A stretch of 64,000 nucleotides of DNA, taken from the NCBI GenBank assembly GCA_016806645.1, contig JACSYO010002062.1, forward strand, positions 2,931,501 through 2,995,500, read 5' to 3'. Under the pieces are notes generated by a model. That model was not told the origin of the DNA and made no database searches. It saw only the letters and a program-made list of their open reading frames with translations. The first letter of the stretch is position 1; each line of letters begins with the position of its first letter. Shown piece by piece: positions 21,254-32,113 of this stretch. A program made the translations under genes and the position numbers. Source of the stretch: Ophiodon elongatus (lineage: Eukaryota; Chordata; Actinopteri; Perciformes; Hexagrammidae).

Positions 21254-24175
21254 GTGTGTGTGTGTGTCTGCTGTAACATCCCAGCGGGTTGAGCTTTTTA
21301 AAACGACCTCCCCACCCACCCCCCGACTCTCTCGTTCAGCTAGGAATGTGGAGCCCTTGCAGGTAGTCCAGTCCTACGGTGTCTGGCAGCCTGTATGTTC
21401 TTCTCCCACCGCACCCACAAAGCCTTGTGGGTTTTTTCTTTTTTCTTTTTTCTCTCTTTACACTGCCAACGATGAAGTCATTGTTTACTTCCCAACAGGA
21501 GGTTTCCTAGGAGACGGTAGTTTATCAGCCAAGTTCTGACGCAAGCCTCAGTTCCTGCCCGCTGACTGGAAAGTTGCGGCCAAAGTTTGAATTCATGTAG
21601 GAAACGGCGTCTCGGGCTCTCTGTGTGTGTTTCACAGGTCACAGAATATTGTGCATTTTTCACACACGCACACAATAACACGTGTTTCGACAGCTTGTCT
21701 GGATTCTGTCACTTTTTTTTAATGTGTGTTCACTGTTTTTTTTAAATTACTTTTAAACCCTTGCTTTGTACTTCTTAGGCCTTATGCTCAGTGCTAGTAT
21801 TGTTAGAGTGTGTGTGTGTATTTGCTAACTGAGACTTTGGGGTATTTCTGCGATTTTAATTGTCAGCTGCTTGGCGCATGAGCTATATTTGGAGGCATTT
21901 CCGTGCTCCCGCTGTGCTGCATGAGCTAGATTTGGTATTCATGTGCCCACTTTCATGGCATGCCAGTGTCGTGACGGGCCGGTCTTAAAAGACCGCTGGC
22001 TATAATTAAGTCGGAATCCACGGTCGAACGTTAGCCTGCTAAATTATGTGCGACTTTGAGTCCAACTCGAAGCAGCAGCAGCAGTTTGAGAGGCTGTTTT
22101 GACGTTTTCAGTTGAACAATATTTTCAGTTGCATCATTATTGAATTAATTGTCCAGGAAACCAAAGGTTGGGTGTTTTTCAGATATTGAGTCAGATTCCT
22201 AACTGTCATACTATCAGCTGCATGTTTGTACATCCGCAAGCTCTTAATACTTTATTTTTTAATTTTTTTTAAAATTAAATTACAGTTCATCTGAAGGCGT
22301 CAAAAGTTGTGACCGCCGTTGCATCAAGGTTTGCACAAGGCAGTGTTGCATGTGTCAGACGGCGTGAGACTCATTTCACAAAACTCTGCCCTCGACAACT
22401 CGTTTGCTCGGTTGCTTACCAAAAAAAGGCTTTAACTGTCCACTTATCTGCTGGTTCTCCACAGGAGGTGAGGCACATAGGCTCCACCCACAACCGGAGT
22501 GCTCTGCCCTTCGCTGGGTTCGGCCCCAAAGTCGTGACCAACCAGTACAACAGCCCCTCCGGCCTCTACTCCTCGGAGAACATCAAGGACTTCAACTCGG
22601 CCGTGGACGAAGTCAAAACCATCGTCGCCGCTAACGAGCCCAGCAGCAAGTAAGATGACCCCACCGCAGACCAGGTGGTCCCGGTCCAGACTGGATCCCC
22701 AGAGGGAGGGTGGGGTGCTCGGGATTATGTCGACAGACCCCAAAGCAAATTATGTGCTTTACCAAAAACGTGTCAGTTAGTTTTGGAACTGCCTGTGTGG
22801 GCTGTTGGAGCTGGGTGATCAGTGACCAAATCAAACCATATTTCTTGGCCGTATTGCCAAACATGTGTTTTTGTCTTGTCACGCATGAGAGGAGGCACGA
22901 TGTACGGTTCTTACTCGGCTCTGATTCCCTCCTCTACTCACTCTGTCCACTTACCCTCACCTTTCACATCAGGGAGAGCAAGTCAGAGTTTAACAACATG
23001 CTGAATGTTCCATCTTGCACACTTTCCTATTGATGTGTTTCACAGTCCATCTGTTTGGAGCAAAACCCAACAGATTTATCGCCCTTAACGTTAATTGTTT
23101 ACTGCGCATACTTTTTTTAATGATTCTCTGTTTGATATTCAGAGCATGAATATAGCAGCAAACAACAGTTTGCTCTGTAAATATGTAGTGGAGTGATGTC
23201 TATCTGAGCCCAGAGTGAAGTGTGTGTTTGGTTGTCGAGAGCCGTCCCTCTGCTCTGATTATCCAATTTAGCTCTTTTTTTTTTTCTTTCTTTTTTTTTT
23301 TTAAAGGACAAACCTTCAGTTCACAAAAGCACTAATTGATAATATTGATCAAAGAGTTCCCATGTTTAATCTTAAAGAACCACAATACATCCACGAATCA
23401 ATGACTTCATTGATTGGACACACGGGTCCCCAGGTGATCGGCTGCTAACTGCTTCAGTCAGTAGATTCTCAGAGTCTCTGATCACTTTGCTCAGCAGAAA
23501 TTGAGTTGCAAGATTTGGGCCGCCTCCCAGAAGGCTGTGTGACTCATGTCTCTCTACAAGTCATCCTAATGTGGATGTGATGAGGTCTTTACTCGGCTAT
23601 TGGCAAATAAAGGTGGGAAAGTGTATCCCTTAATGCCACGTTAAGACTAGGAAAAGATGGTGACAATATTAAACGTATCACAAAACAGAATGAAGAAAAC
23701 AAGAGCATATGGGACAGTCTTAGGCCTCATCTCTGTTGGGTACTAAACAGCAGAATAATCATTTTATTTCTTTGTGAAAATAAGATGCACAAAGGAGCAA
23801 ATGTTTTCTGACGCTCTTAATGTATCAGCATCGGTGTTTGTTTTCCTAAGACTGTGGCTATTTCTGCTCTGTAGAGCTCCATCAGAGCCATCGCAGACGG
23901 GCAAGCGGCCGCCCGTGGCGGCGGATTCTGAGGTTTACAAGATGCTTCAGGAGAACCAAGAGTCTGAGGAGCCTCCGCGCCAGTCGGCCTCATTCAAAGT
24001 GCTCCAGGAGATCCTTGAGACGGGTACGGATCCGGCTTCTTGCTCGCAGCTCCCTCAGAGGGTCGCCGAGAACTTCTCTTTCATAATGTACAGCTTTTTA
24101 GGTTTCGACAATTACGTGTCATTTTTTAATTAGGTTACAGATTTCCTTTGCCTCGTTGCTTAAAATGACAGCAAA

Positions 24176-24225
<50 letters not shown>

Positions 24226-25603
24226 CCAGTGGAACCTCGAAGTGTGTTGATGTTCGTCGCCGTGTTTTTTTTGTAGGTGACCCGGATAAACCGTCGGGGT
24301 TCAGGAGTGTGAAAGCACCCGCCGCAAAGATGGGCTCATCAGTGGGCAACATGGACAAGTTGCCCTCCTGTGACAAGTGTGGTTCCGGGATTGTGTAAGT
24401 ATTTAATGTTTCCTCAGTACAGGTTTGATTTCACAACACCGGAGACGTTTACAGAGTCATTTTGTTGCTTCATCTGAACACGAACCCGCTCGGCTTCAGT
24501 GACGCCTCAAACAGAATGCTGTGACGCAGCACAAAGGGCCCGAGAGGGTTGTCGTCTCTCTGGAGTTTGTCTCCACCTTGTGGCTGAATGGAGTTATGAC
24601 CAGTGGGAAGTCTTGTTGCCGCTGTCTTGCCTTGAAATTTGTTACATCAGTACATTTCCCCAAAAAACGTATTCTATACATTTTTTCTTTTTTTTTTTAC
24701 ATAGTTTGAGTTGACTTCACTGTCTTGGATTCGATATCCCTACAAGTCTTTGTAGTTGGTTGTGATGGATGTTGTTCAGCATAATATGTTTTTTTTTTTA
24801 CTTACTGACCTCAGGCTTAATTATATGCACTGAGTAACCCTTTTTCATTTTTCGGTTGTTTATAAGTTGTTTTTTTATTAACTATTTTGCCTTTTGTATA
24901 AATTGTATTGTGAAGTACAGAACAGTAGGATCTTATCTTTCGGTGCCCTTTTGAAACTTAAAATGAACCTAATGGCTTCTACATCTTGGAACTGTTTGCA
25001 TAAATTGCATGAAAATGTCTTCAGTAAATATATATAAAATGTGTCCCATCAAAGCCCTGGTTCGGGTTGGGACGTATTCTATAATCCAGACACTATTATC
25101 TTACATAGTTCACGGTACATGAGAATCAGAAGGGCTAGTCTCTCCCTTGTTTCCTGACCTCTCCCTCTCCTCCCCCGTCTGTAAAAACAACCCTGCCTTT
25201 TCTTTTGGAATGAAACGTCCAGCATTCGTATACAGGCGCAATGTTCTTCCGTTCCGAGCACCGTTACACGTGCAGTGAAGCTTGGAACCTTTTTTTGGCG
25301 CTGCACATAACATGATGATAATTATGCAAATCCTTTAAACAAGCTAATGAACTCGTGTCTGGATGAAGGACAGAACGCTGTGGCTCAAAGTTAACCGTGC
25401 TCCGTCTCTCCTCCAGGGGGATGGTGGTGAAGCTGAGGGACAAGTTCCGCCACCCCGAGTGCTACACCTGCACAGACTGCGACGTCAACCTCAAACAGAA
25501 GGGACATTTCTTTGTGGAGGAGCAGATTTATTGCGAGAAGCACGCCCGCGAGCGCGTGACGCCCCCAGAGGGCTACGACGTGGTCACCGTCTTCCCCAAG
25601 TAG
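19292..25603 (+). CDS. pdlim1: pdlim1 (PDZ and LIM domain 1; CLP36/elfin)
   Basis: Cytoskeletal scaffold: in the family the PDZ domain binds alpha-actinin on stress fibres and Z-lines, and the LIM domain recruits kinases such as CLIK1. Exons 19292-19384, 20531-20682, 21169-21253, 22465-22649, 23875-24023, 24277-24394, 25417-25603 join in phase and give 322 aa (human 329). The start ATG opens MPLRVVVQGPGPWGFRLVGG. PDZ covers about residues 1-85. The ZM motif region (NQYNSPSGLYSSENI) is in exon 4, and the LIM domain covers 253-303. The end, EGYDVVTVFPK, is the typical PDLIM1 C-terminus. The pairing with sorbs1 matches human 10q. No defects are seen. Confidence 0.97.
20780..20895 (+). repeat. 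29-bp minisatellite, 4 copies, in pdlim1 intron 2
   Basis: Units start at 20,780, 20,809, 20,838 and 20,867. Each begins ACGCGGTGCTTATTCATG and ends CTGGGGG. Copies 1-3 are identical and the fourth has two transitions (ATGCGGCGC). About 60 bp later a 13-bp unit TGTGTTGTGGTTC is repeated three times (about 20,953-20,993). Confidence 0.95.
24179..24223. repeat. (GT)n microsatellite in pdlim1 intron 5
   Basis: Pure GT tract ending 53 bp upstream of exon 6. In the transcript it is a UG repeat, the kind of tract bound by TDP-43 and CELF proteins, but nothing shows that it is used. Confidence 0.9.
24277..25603 (+). CDS. pdlim1: pdlim1 LIM domain exons (6-7)
   Basis: Exon 6 opens with GDPDKPSGFRSVKAP and holds the first zinc pair CDKC. 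Exon 7 continues KLRDKFRHPECYTCTDC and ends at TAG 25,601-25,603. By my count the eight zinc ligands are Cys253, Cys256, His273, Cys276, Cys279, Cys282, Cys300 and His303, the complete LIM pattern. A split Val codon bridges the 1-kb intron. Confidence 0.96.
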
Positions 25604-26080
25604 AGCTGCTCGCTGAGCCGCCGCCTCGGACTGCACGCCACTATAGGACGCCGTGACATCATCCAAGACATTCCAACATTTATCTCTTGCTCCTCCTAAG
25701 AGGACGAAAGGTCTCCTCTCGCATTACGCTTCAGTACGGTCACTGGTAGGCAGGACAGGGGAGAACGACCTCTTTGGAAAATGTTGATTTGCACATTGAC
25801 TTTGGCTTCTGCGAAAGGAAAGTTGATTGATACCATTTATGGCATTTATGTTTATCTCTCCCCTTAAAAGAAATGACAGCCACTGTGTTTAAGTAATATT
25901 TGTCTTTTGTACATGTATCATTGTGCTCGTTTGAATCACGGAAAGAAAGGAAAGCCACACTTTTTCACCCCAAGAGATGTGTTTTTCTACATTTTTATTA
26001 AATAAATAGACCTACTTTTATGCAGCAAAAAGACATTTGAATATCCTTTCCAAAATAAATATTTTTACCTTGAACCAATT
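25604..26080 (+). other. pdlim1: pdlim1 3'UTR (inferred)
   Basis: Non-coding tail with AATAAA at 26,001-26,006 and at 26,054-26,059, so the transcript should end near 26,020-26,080. A minus-strand AATAAA is also present at 25,995-26,000, relevant to the convergent neurog3 transcript. Confidence 0.6.
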
Positions 26081-26319
26081 GTCTTGTCTTCCTAAATGAT
26101 TGTGCTTCACGCTCTCTGACTGTAAGAAAACTCACATTTGTAAAAATACATTCTGAACACATTGAGTTGAAGAGCTGCGTCCACACTGGAGGTAGAACAC
26201 GCTGCAGCACGGACGTGTCCGGACGGGTTTCTCCACGGAGGGCAGCGCGGCAGCTTTTTAACTTAGTTTCTCGTAAAAAAATAAAAGATACAATAAAATG
26301 GTCGTGATTTATTAAAAAG

Positions 26320-26997
26320 TCAAAAGCGCCAGGTGTTTTTCGGGTCCTCTTCCCCACAGATTGACTTGAAATAAAAAGTAACGGGGAGGACGCCGGACGG
26401 GTCTCTGGAGAGGATCGTGCACTTCCTTTGATGCGCGTAACAGTCTCTCGGCTCCCAGGCGGCCGGGGTCTCGCAGCCAGACCCGGCGGGCGACGCCGAG
26501 TCCCAGTCCGCGGAGGAAACACTGGTCGGGCTGCTCAGGTCCGATCCCACCGGCACCAGGTACTCCGGCGCGTGCGCGTGCCCGTGCTGGTCGGCCATGC
26601 GCAGAGTCTCGCTCAGAGCCCAGATGTAGTTGTGGGCGAAGCGCAGGGTCTCGATCTTGGTCAGCTTCGCGTCTTCGGGCAGAGCCGGCAGGATCCTCCG
26701 GAGCGCGTCCAGGGCGGAGTTCAGGCTGTGCATCCGCGAGCGCTCCCGGTCGTTGGCCTTCATCCTGCGCCGGCCCCGCGGTCCGGACTGCTCACCTCTG
26801 CCTCTGGGTCTGAGGTTTATCATCATCGAGGGGCCCTCTCCTCCGGGAACGGGCAGCGGCTTCCGTGGCGCGTTCTCGCCGGAGTCCCCGGTTTCCTTCG
26901 CGCGGCTGCGAGCCGTTGGAGAAAACCTGCAGAGCGTCAGTGCGTCTCTGGATGGGCACAGGTCATTTGAGGCGCACGGCACTTTGGGAGAAATCAT
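26320..26997 (-). CDS. neurog3: neurog3 (neurogenin 3), bHLH transcription factor
   Basis: 225 aa from ATG 26,997 to TGA 26,320, all in one exon. The bHLH is at about residues 77-135: RRRMKANDRERSRMHSLNSA, then LPEDAKLTKIETLRFAHNYI and WALSETLRMAD, with the E-box-contacting NDRER intact. The family heterodimerises with E proteins and drives endocrine and enteroendocrine fate in mammals. LRFAHNYIWAL and the order neurog3-sgpl1-pcbd1 favour neurog3 over neurog1 and neurog2. The positions that read Asn in most neurogenins (RERNRMHNLN) are Ser here (RERSRMHSLN). Flanks outside the bHLH are not conserved enough for me to judge. The ATG follows a good acceptor (ttgttttattgcag), so a 5'UTR intron is likely. 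Confidence 0.92.
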   Translation of the reverse strand: MISPKVPCASNDLCPSRDALTLCRFSPTARSRAKETGDSGENAPRKPLPVPGGEGPSMMINLRPRGRGEQSGPRGRRRMKANDRERSRMHSLNSALDALRRILPALPEDAKLTKIETLRFAHNYIWALSETLRMADQHGHAHAPEYLVPVGSDLSSPTSVSSADWDSASPAGSGCETPAAWEPRDCYAHQRKCTILSRDPSGVLPVTFYFKSICGEEDPKNTWRF

Positions 26998-27329
26998 CTG
27001 CAATAAAACAATAATTGAGATAGAATCAAATATCTGGTTGCGTTTTCAGTACGGAAATAATGTCTTGAGTCGTTTAATCAAGTTTAAAAAAAAAAAAAAG
27101 GAAAATAAAGAAGCGTTTTAAGTCTGAACTCTCTTTCGGTGAGACTCTTGCATGTTTATGAAGTGATTCCACTTATTTCAACCAATACAGCTTTTTTATT
27201 TTTATTTACCTCAAAATTGTCTCAAACCGTGTCACCAAGAGGCCTATAACTGCGCTTCGATCTAGACAATCTATCTGTAAAAGACCAAACGGCAGATATT
27301 TGAAAATGGATGGACTTATTTGCTCTTAC

Positions 27330-27440
27330 CTGACAGGTGATGCTTGGATACGGAGACATCCGGTCGTCCTAGTTAAGCCTCTCTCGGAGCCTCTCTCGGA
27401 GCTGGAGGCAGTAGACGCTGTATGTGCAGCTGACAGTGAG
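27330..27440 (-). other. neurog3: neurog3 5'UTR exon 1 (inferred) and 332-bp intron
   Basis: Read on the minus strand, CTGTCAG/GTAAGAGC is a strong donor with its last exon base at 27,330. The acceptor is at 26,998, giving an intron of 26,998-27,329. The exon would begin about 20-35 bp below the TATA box. It contains a CAGCTG E-box (27,427-27,432) and a small duplicated CTCTCGGAGC motif. Its 5' end is estimated from the TATA position only. Confidence 0.6.
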
Positions 27441-27460
27441 GGATGGATGCGCATCCCTGC

Positions 27461-27534
27461 TATTTTATATGGCCTTTATCTTATCTTTCTGCCCGGTGGA
27501 CGCCTGAATCAACAGCGCCTGTCAAAGGGCCAAT
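27461..27534 (-). promoter_or_regulatory. neurog3: neurog3 core promoter: TATA box plus CCAAT box
   Basis: On the minus strand a TATA element, ATATAAAATA, lies at 27,461-27,470. A CCAAT box is readable on the + strand at 27,530-27,534, about 60 bp upstream of it. Spacing and order are typical of a focused, tissue-specific promoter. Confidence 0.65.
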
Positions 27535-27539
27535 CAGCT

Positions 27540-30500
27540 TCCAGGCAGCGCGTCCTTCACCCTCTCCCCCTCTCGGCAGTCTTTACACTGCTCTATTTCT
27601 TTGTGTAATCTTTGTCATCTGTGCGGTGAATTGCCATATATGTGAAAAGTAACCATATTTTGTTGCGAGATCCATCTTGGTTTTGAAGACTCTTTTTTTG
27701 TTTTGTTTTTACTTTCCCCAAAAGTCTGCCGAGCGTTCGGCACCACTGCCGGTCACGAGCTGCTTCTTTTGGGGATCTCATTGTAACCGTCTATGTACTG
27801 CTCGTTATATAGTAATCCCACAGAGCAATACGTGCCACACGTCTGGGTAAAATAACACTATTGGGAGCTTCAGTGAGGACACGCGTGTTGGTGAACACAT
27901 TTCACATTTAGATTTCGCCAAAGTTCATGAGCTGTGGAGTTTTAGGCATAAAAGGAAAAAAAAAGCTGACGTAGAGTAAAGAAGTATATGAATATGTTTT
28001 CTTTTTACGCATAGAAACTCTTCATCCACATCTAAGCTCTATGAGAATGACGAGTGTGGATGGTAAGTCTCCACTGGAAGCTCTTAAAGCCAGTCGGTTC
28101 TGTTTGTGTTTTCTTCCCTTTCAGTAATAACGTCTCTGTGTTAATAAAGAGACGCTGGAAAGGTAGTCGACTGGTTGTTGTATCTTTTACACAAAGGCCT
28201 TGGAGACATATTTAAAATATTGCTGTATTTCTTTCCGGAAAGATGTTTTAAGCACGAGGTGTGAGTTTGGATTTGCATGTGTTATCAGATCTCCAGCTTT
28301 TAGGATACTTGTAATGCCACATTTTACGCACTCGGAATATTGGCACATGCCGTGCTGTATAGATGGTGGGCATAATATATTCCTCTAAAATTAACTTCAG
28401 ATGTACCACCAGACTGAAAACTGAGGTAGAAACAACAGCAGCTCCTCGGTTTATTTAAAATAAAATGCTTATTAGTAAGTAAGCTTACAGTTGCGTATTT
28501 TTGGTTGTGCGCATTTCTCATGAACTGGTAAGCTTGGCATCTAATACCTTTAAGCTGCTTGCAAGTTGGTCCTTGCTTGAATGTTGCCAAAATGTATTTT
28601 AAGGAGTCACTTATCTCCTTGTTAGCTCAAAAAAATCTGATACATCAAAGGAAATGACACGTTTAATGTCACATATATTTAGACAAACATTCGCTCAATG
28701 CCTTAGAGCGCAAAGCTCAGGCAGTTGGAGAAGGACAATTACGCATGGGGCCACCTGACGTAGAGCATTCGAAAGGGAGAAACCTTTTGTGTGAACTGAT
28801 AGTACAAAGGGTCCTGTTGTGTGCCACAAAAAGAAAAGCCCGATTTCTTCCGTAATGTGAGTCTAAACGTGTGCGCTATGACATCTCCAAAAACATGTCC
28901 ACTATCGCCACAACTCAGGGGCGCATTCGATTAACTTCACTTTTGGAGCGTTAAAGATTAGTAAAATACGTCAACAACACGCGGACACGTTTCAGGCCTG
29001 GTGGGGGGAGGAGAGGGAAGAGGGGGAGCGTGGCAGAGCTCAAACATTATTTACAATTGCCAACAAAGGATCACAAAAAAGCTCTCCTTAACTTTCTGTC
29101 TAAATATGTGTTTTGGAAACAATCTGATAACCATATGCTTTCAATAAACTGGACAAATACACCGGTGAGATACGAGACGGTGCCTTGCTGTTATAAAAGG
29201 CACGAAAAGTCTAAAGTAAACTGAATATTACCACTTTACAAATATCCATTGATGCCAAATCCATATTCGGATAGCGTGGACAGGTGTGGGTTTGAAGTTG
29301 TCCGTCTCTCTTTTTATCAGCGTGCCGTAGTGTCCTGCTTGTTATGCAAAGTGTAGGCAAACAAAAGCGCCCAGTTGCTGTGGAAATAGCAGATATCGGA
29401 GCAGACTTGGTACGAAAAGTGATTTAACAATATTTAACAATAAACCGCGCAGGCTCCGCAGCAGGTGATACCTGCCCGATGCTCCTGATTAATACTTCCT
29501 CAACTGCTTCACTTTACGGGCTCCTTTGATTATTTATTAAACGAAATCTATTTATTATTATTTTAGCAAACAGAGGTACCAGGTGGGGCTTTATTTTCGT
29601 CTTCAGCTTTTTGTTTGAAGGACGTTTTGAGGAGGGCAATCAAAGTCCAACAACTCGCTGACCAGATTGTTGTCATCCCGAACCAGCAGCGAAGCCATTC
29701 AATGTGCCCCCCCTTCCTCTCCTCTTTTTTTCTGGCAAAGAGCTGCCGGGTGGGAAAAAAAGAAAAAGGAAACTTCTTCAAGATAGAAAAAACATCTTAA
29801 AAACATTTAATTGCAACCCGGATGCCATATGTACACCTCTTGTGAAACCCCTCAACAATGTGACTGCCTTTTAGAAAGTATGGAGTGCGTCTTTGGAGAC
29901 GTGTGCGCTTTTGGAGAGGTGCGCGCATCGTGACCAGAATGACCCCGAACACACTTTACACAAGAAGTAATTCACTTTTAATGTGCTTTGGAGTTCCCTT
30001 TCACAGGCCATGCATTGTACCTCTTACCTCAGCTTTAGAAGACAGTGTACACCAATTACAGTGGAATAGCTGTCCTATGGACACAGTTTGTCTTTTTGAA
30101 AAGACGTGAAGCACGAATAGGGCTGTGGCTGCAAGCCGCCCTCTTTCACCTCCTAAACTAATGCAGAATGCTTCTTTCTTCTGATAGCTTGTTATTGTTT
30201 ATTAGTGGGTTTTCGTGGACAAAAAGAACAAAGTTGCATTTTCTGCAAATGGATAAAATCCTCAGAAGACATGTTACCTTTAAGAAAAAAATAGTAATCA
30301 ATTTATTAATTGAAGATTAGAATATTTATTTTTTCTTTCTTTAGTTATTACTTGCAGTTGATAATACATAAATCGTAATGAGTTGACTTCAATTTTAAGG
30401 GTGGACATGTTGCCATTTTATTTTCTCACAACTCTAATAGATTGAAATTACGAGTGAAAGCAACAGAAGAGTTAATTGTTCACGGAAGGCAGCTCTGAAG

Positions 30501-31790
30501 TGTGACACAGCAGGTGTACCACAAGCAATTTTAATTTGCTTTAATGTATATCTTTAGAGAAAATGACAACATATTTAACCAATGAAGTCTTTCATTTTGG
30601 TCATTTTTTAAATGTGTGGAGCTCAGTGGTCCCCCGCCTTCAAACCATGAGGGATGATAATCAGCAGCATGAATTACAGCCTGTGCACTGACTGAGTTAT
30701 AGATTTAAACATGTTGGTCCATCCCTATTACATCGGGAATCATTGTTTGAGTAATACAAGGATACCTTTGTTGTTCTTTATAAAGCTATATTTTCCACTT
30801 TATTAGTCCAGCTGCTGCTTTAAAATAAAGTTTTACATAAAAAAAACATTCTCTTCTAATTCAGGGATGTGAACTATAAAAGGGAGTTGTTTCCGCTGCA
30901 CGTGTCCTCATTCTATGGTTGTTGGGGTTGTTGTTGCAGTGCCAGAACTTGGCTGCTCTTAGGCTCCGTTTTCACTCCTAAAGAGAAAACAACGTTTCAA
31001 GTCATTACAAAAGCGAGACCAAACGATGCCTTCGCGTAATGTCGGACAAATGGAAACTATAAGTAGAATAAAGGTGAACGACCCGACCCAGTTGCACATT
31101 TTGAGTGCGTCGCCTTTTTCAAGATGCAGGGCGTCGAAAATACATGGGTGTCAGTTCAGTCGTCACTTTATTTGTTTGTTTGAAACAGCTCTTGTTGGTT
31201 CATAAACAAACATTCATTTCACCCCCCCCTACCGCCCCCCCCCCACAACCCTCCACCACGAGGGGTTTCTTCTGCGACAATGAGGGTTTGGCAATCTATG
31301 GAAGTGCTTATTCTGGTTCCAATATTGTTTTGACTACTTTGAGGCCAATAATAATAATAATCATAATAATAATCATAATCATAATAAATTTTATGATTAT
31401 AATTATACTAAATAACTGCAGAATTAAGGCAGTTGTGTGTGTTAACCAGAGGCGTCCAGTAAAAACCATGAACCTCCAAGCTGATTGTTCTACTTTCTAA
31501 ACTAATAACCCGTCGGTCACAAAGATGGAAATAGGTCTGGTTTTGTAAGCTCATGAAAAGTTGATGTGGATGTTTTCATAGGACATAGGCATTATGTGGA
31601 GAAACAAAACGTACAGACAAAAAAAAGTTAAAAAAAAGAAGAAACAACGATAGTTGAAAAGTGTTTTTTATGTCCAGTCTAGTTATGTTGTATTTGTGAT
31701 TTATTTGTATTGAATGCGCGGACACGACTGGGAGCTGCAGTTTACGAGGAGCATTAGAAGGCAGCATCAGCTCTTTGCTAACACCATCCA
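27540..31790. other. intergenic region neurog3-sgpl1
   Basis: About 4 kb, AT-rich, with no exon that I can support on either strand. Short open frames are random-like. It contains an (AAT/ATC)n tract at about 31,348-31,388 and C-runs near 31,222-31,245. This is the natural place for neurog3 enhancers, but I cannot show conservation from one sequence. Confidence 0.6.
31348..31390. repeat. (AAT)n/(ATC)n microsatellite
   Basis: Interrupted AAT and CAT triplets over about 40 bp, in non-coding DNA upstream of sgpl1. Confidence 0.9.
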
Positions 31791-31799
31791 GTTGTGGGA

Positions 31800-32113
31800 C
31801 TCAAAACGTGCGTCGCAGCTGCGTCCTCCTTCTCCTTTGTCAAAAAGTAGATCTGCAAAGGATGCTGCGCGCCGCGGACGCAGACCTCGCGCGCCCGTCG
31901 GACTCCAGCCGTTGTCAGATCTACTCTCGCGGGGGAGCCGCGCGCAGCTTCTCGGGCTGCGACTCACTTCCTGAACCAGGGTTAGCTCGCTGCTGTTGTC
32001 GGTGGTAGCATGTAGACGAGAGCCGGGGACTCGAAGCAGGCGGCTGGAGGTGACTTTCCCGAGTGGCAGACACGAAAAAAAAGAGGACTTTCGCCGACAA
32101 CATGGACGTGGGG
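31800..32113 (+). promoter_or_regulatory. sgpl1: sgpl1 CpG-rich promoter and first exon (MDVG form)
   Basis: The block 31,800-32,110 is rich in CpG (for example CGCGCCGCGGACGC), unlike its surroundings, and lacks a TATA box, as expected of a housekeeping promoter. It ends in ACAACATGG, a strong Kozak context with ATG at 32,102. Four codons (Met-Asp-Val-Gly) follow, then the donor GTAAGG after 32,113. The phase (0) fits exon 34,954. A minimal upstream ATG-TAG lies at 32,010-32,015. The exact transcription start is unknown. Confidence 0.6.

Noticed and set aside
25998..26522. 174-codon minus-strand frame overlapping the neurog3 3' end
   Set aside because: Alternative frame of the neurog3 coding exon and its tail. 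No recognisable domain.
26428..26970. 180-codon + strand frame opposite neurog3
   Set aside because: Antisense to a strongly recognised bHLH exon of high GC content. No motif and no promoter.
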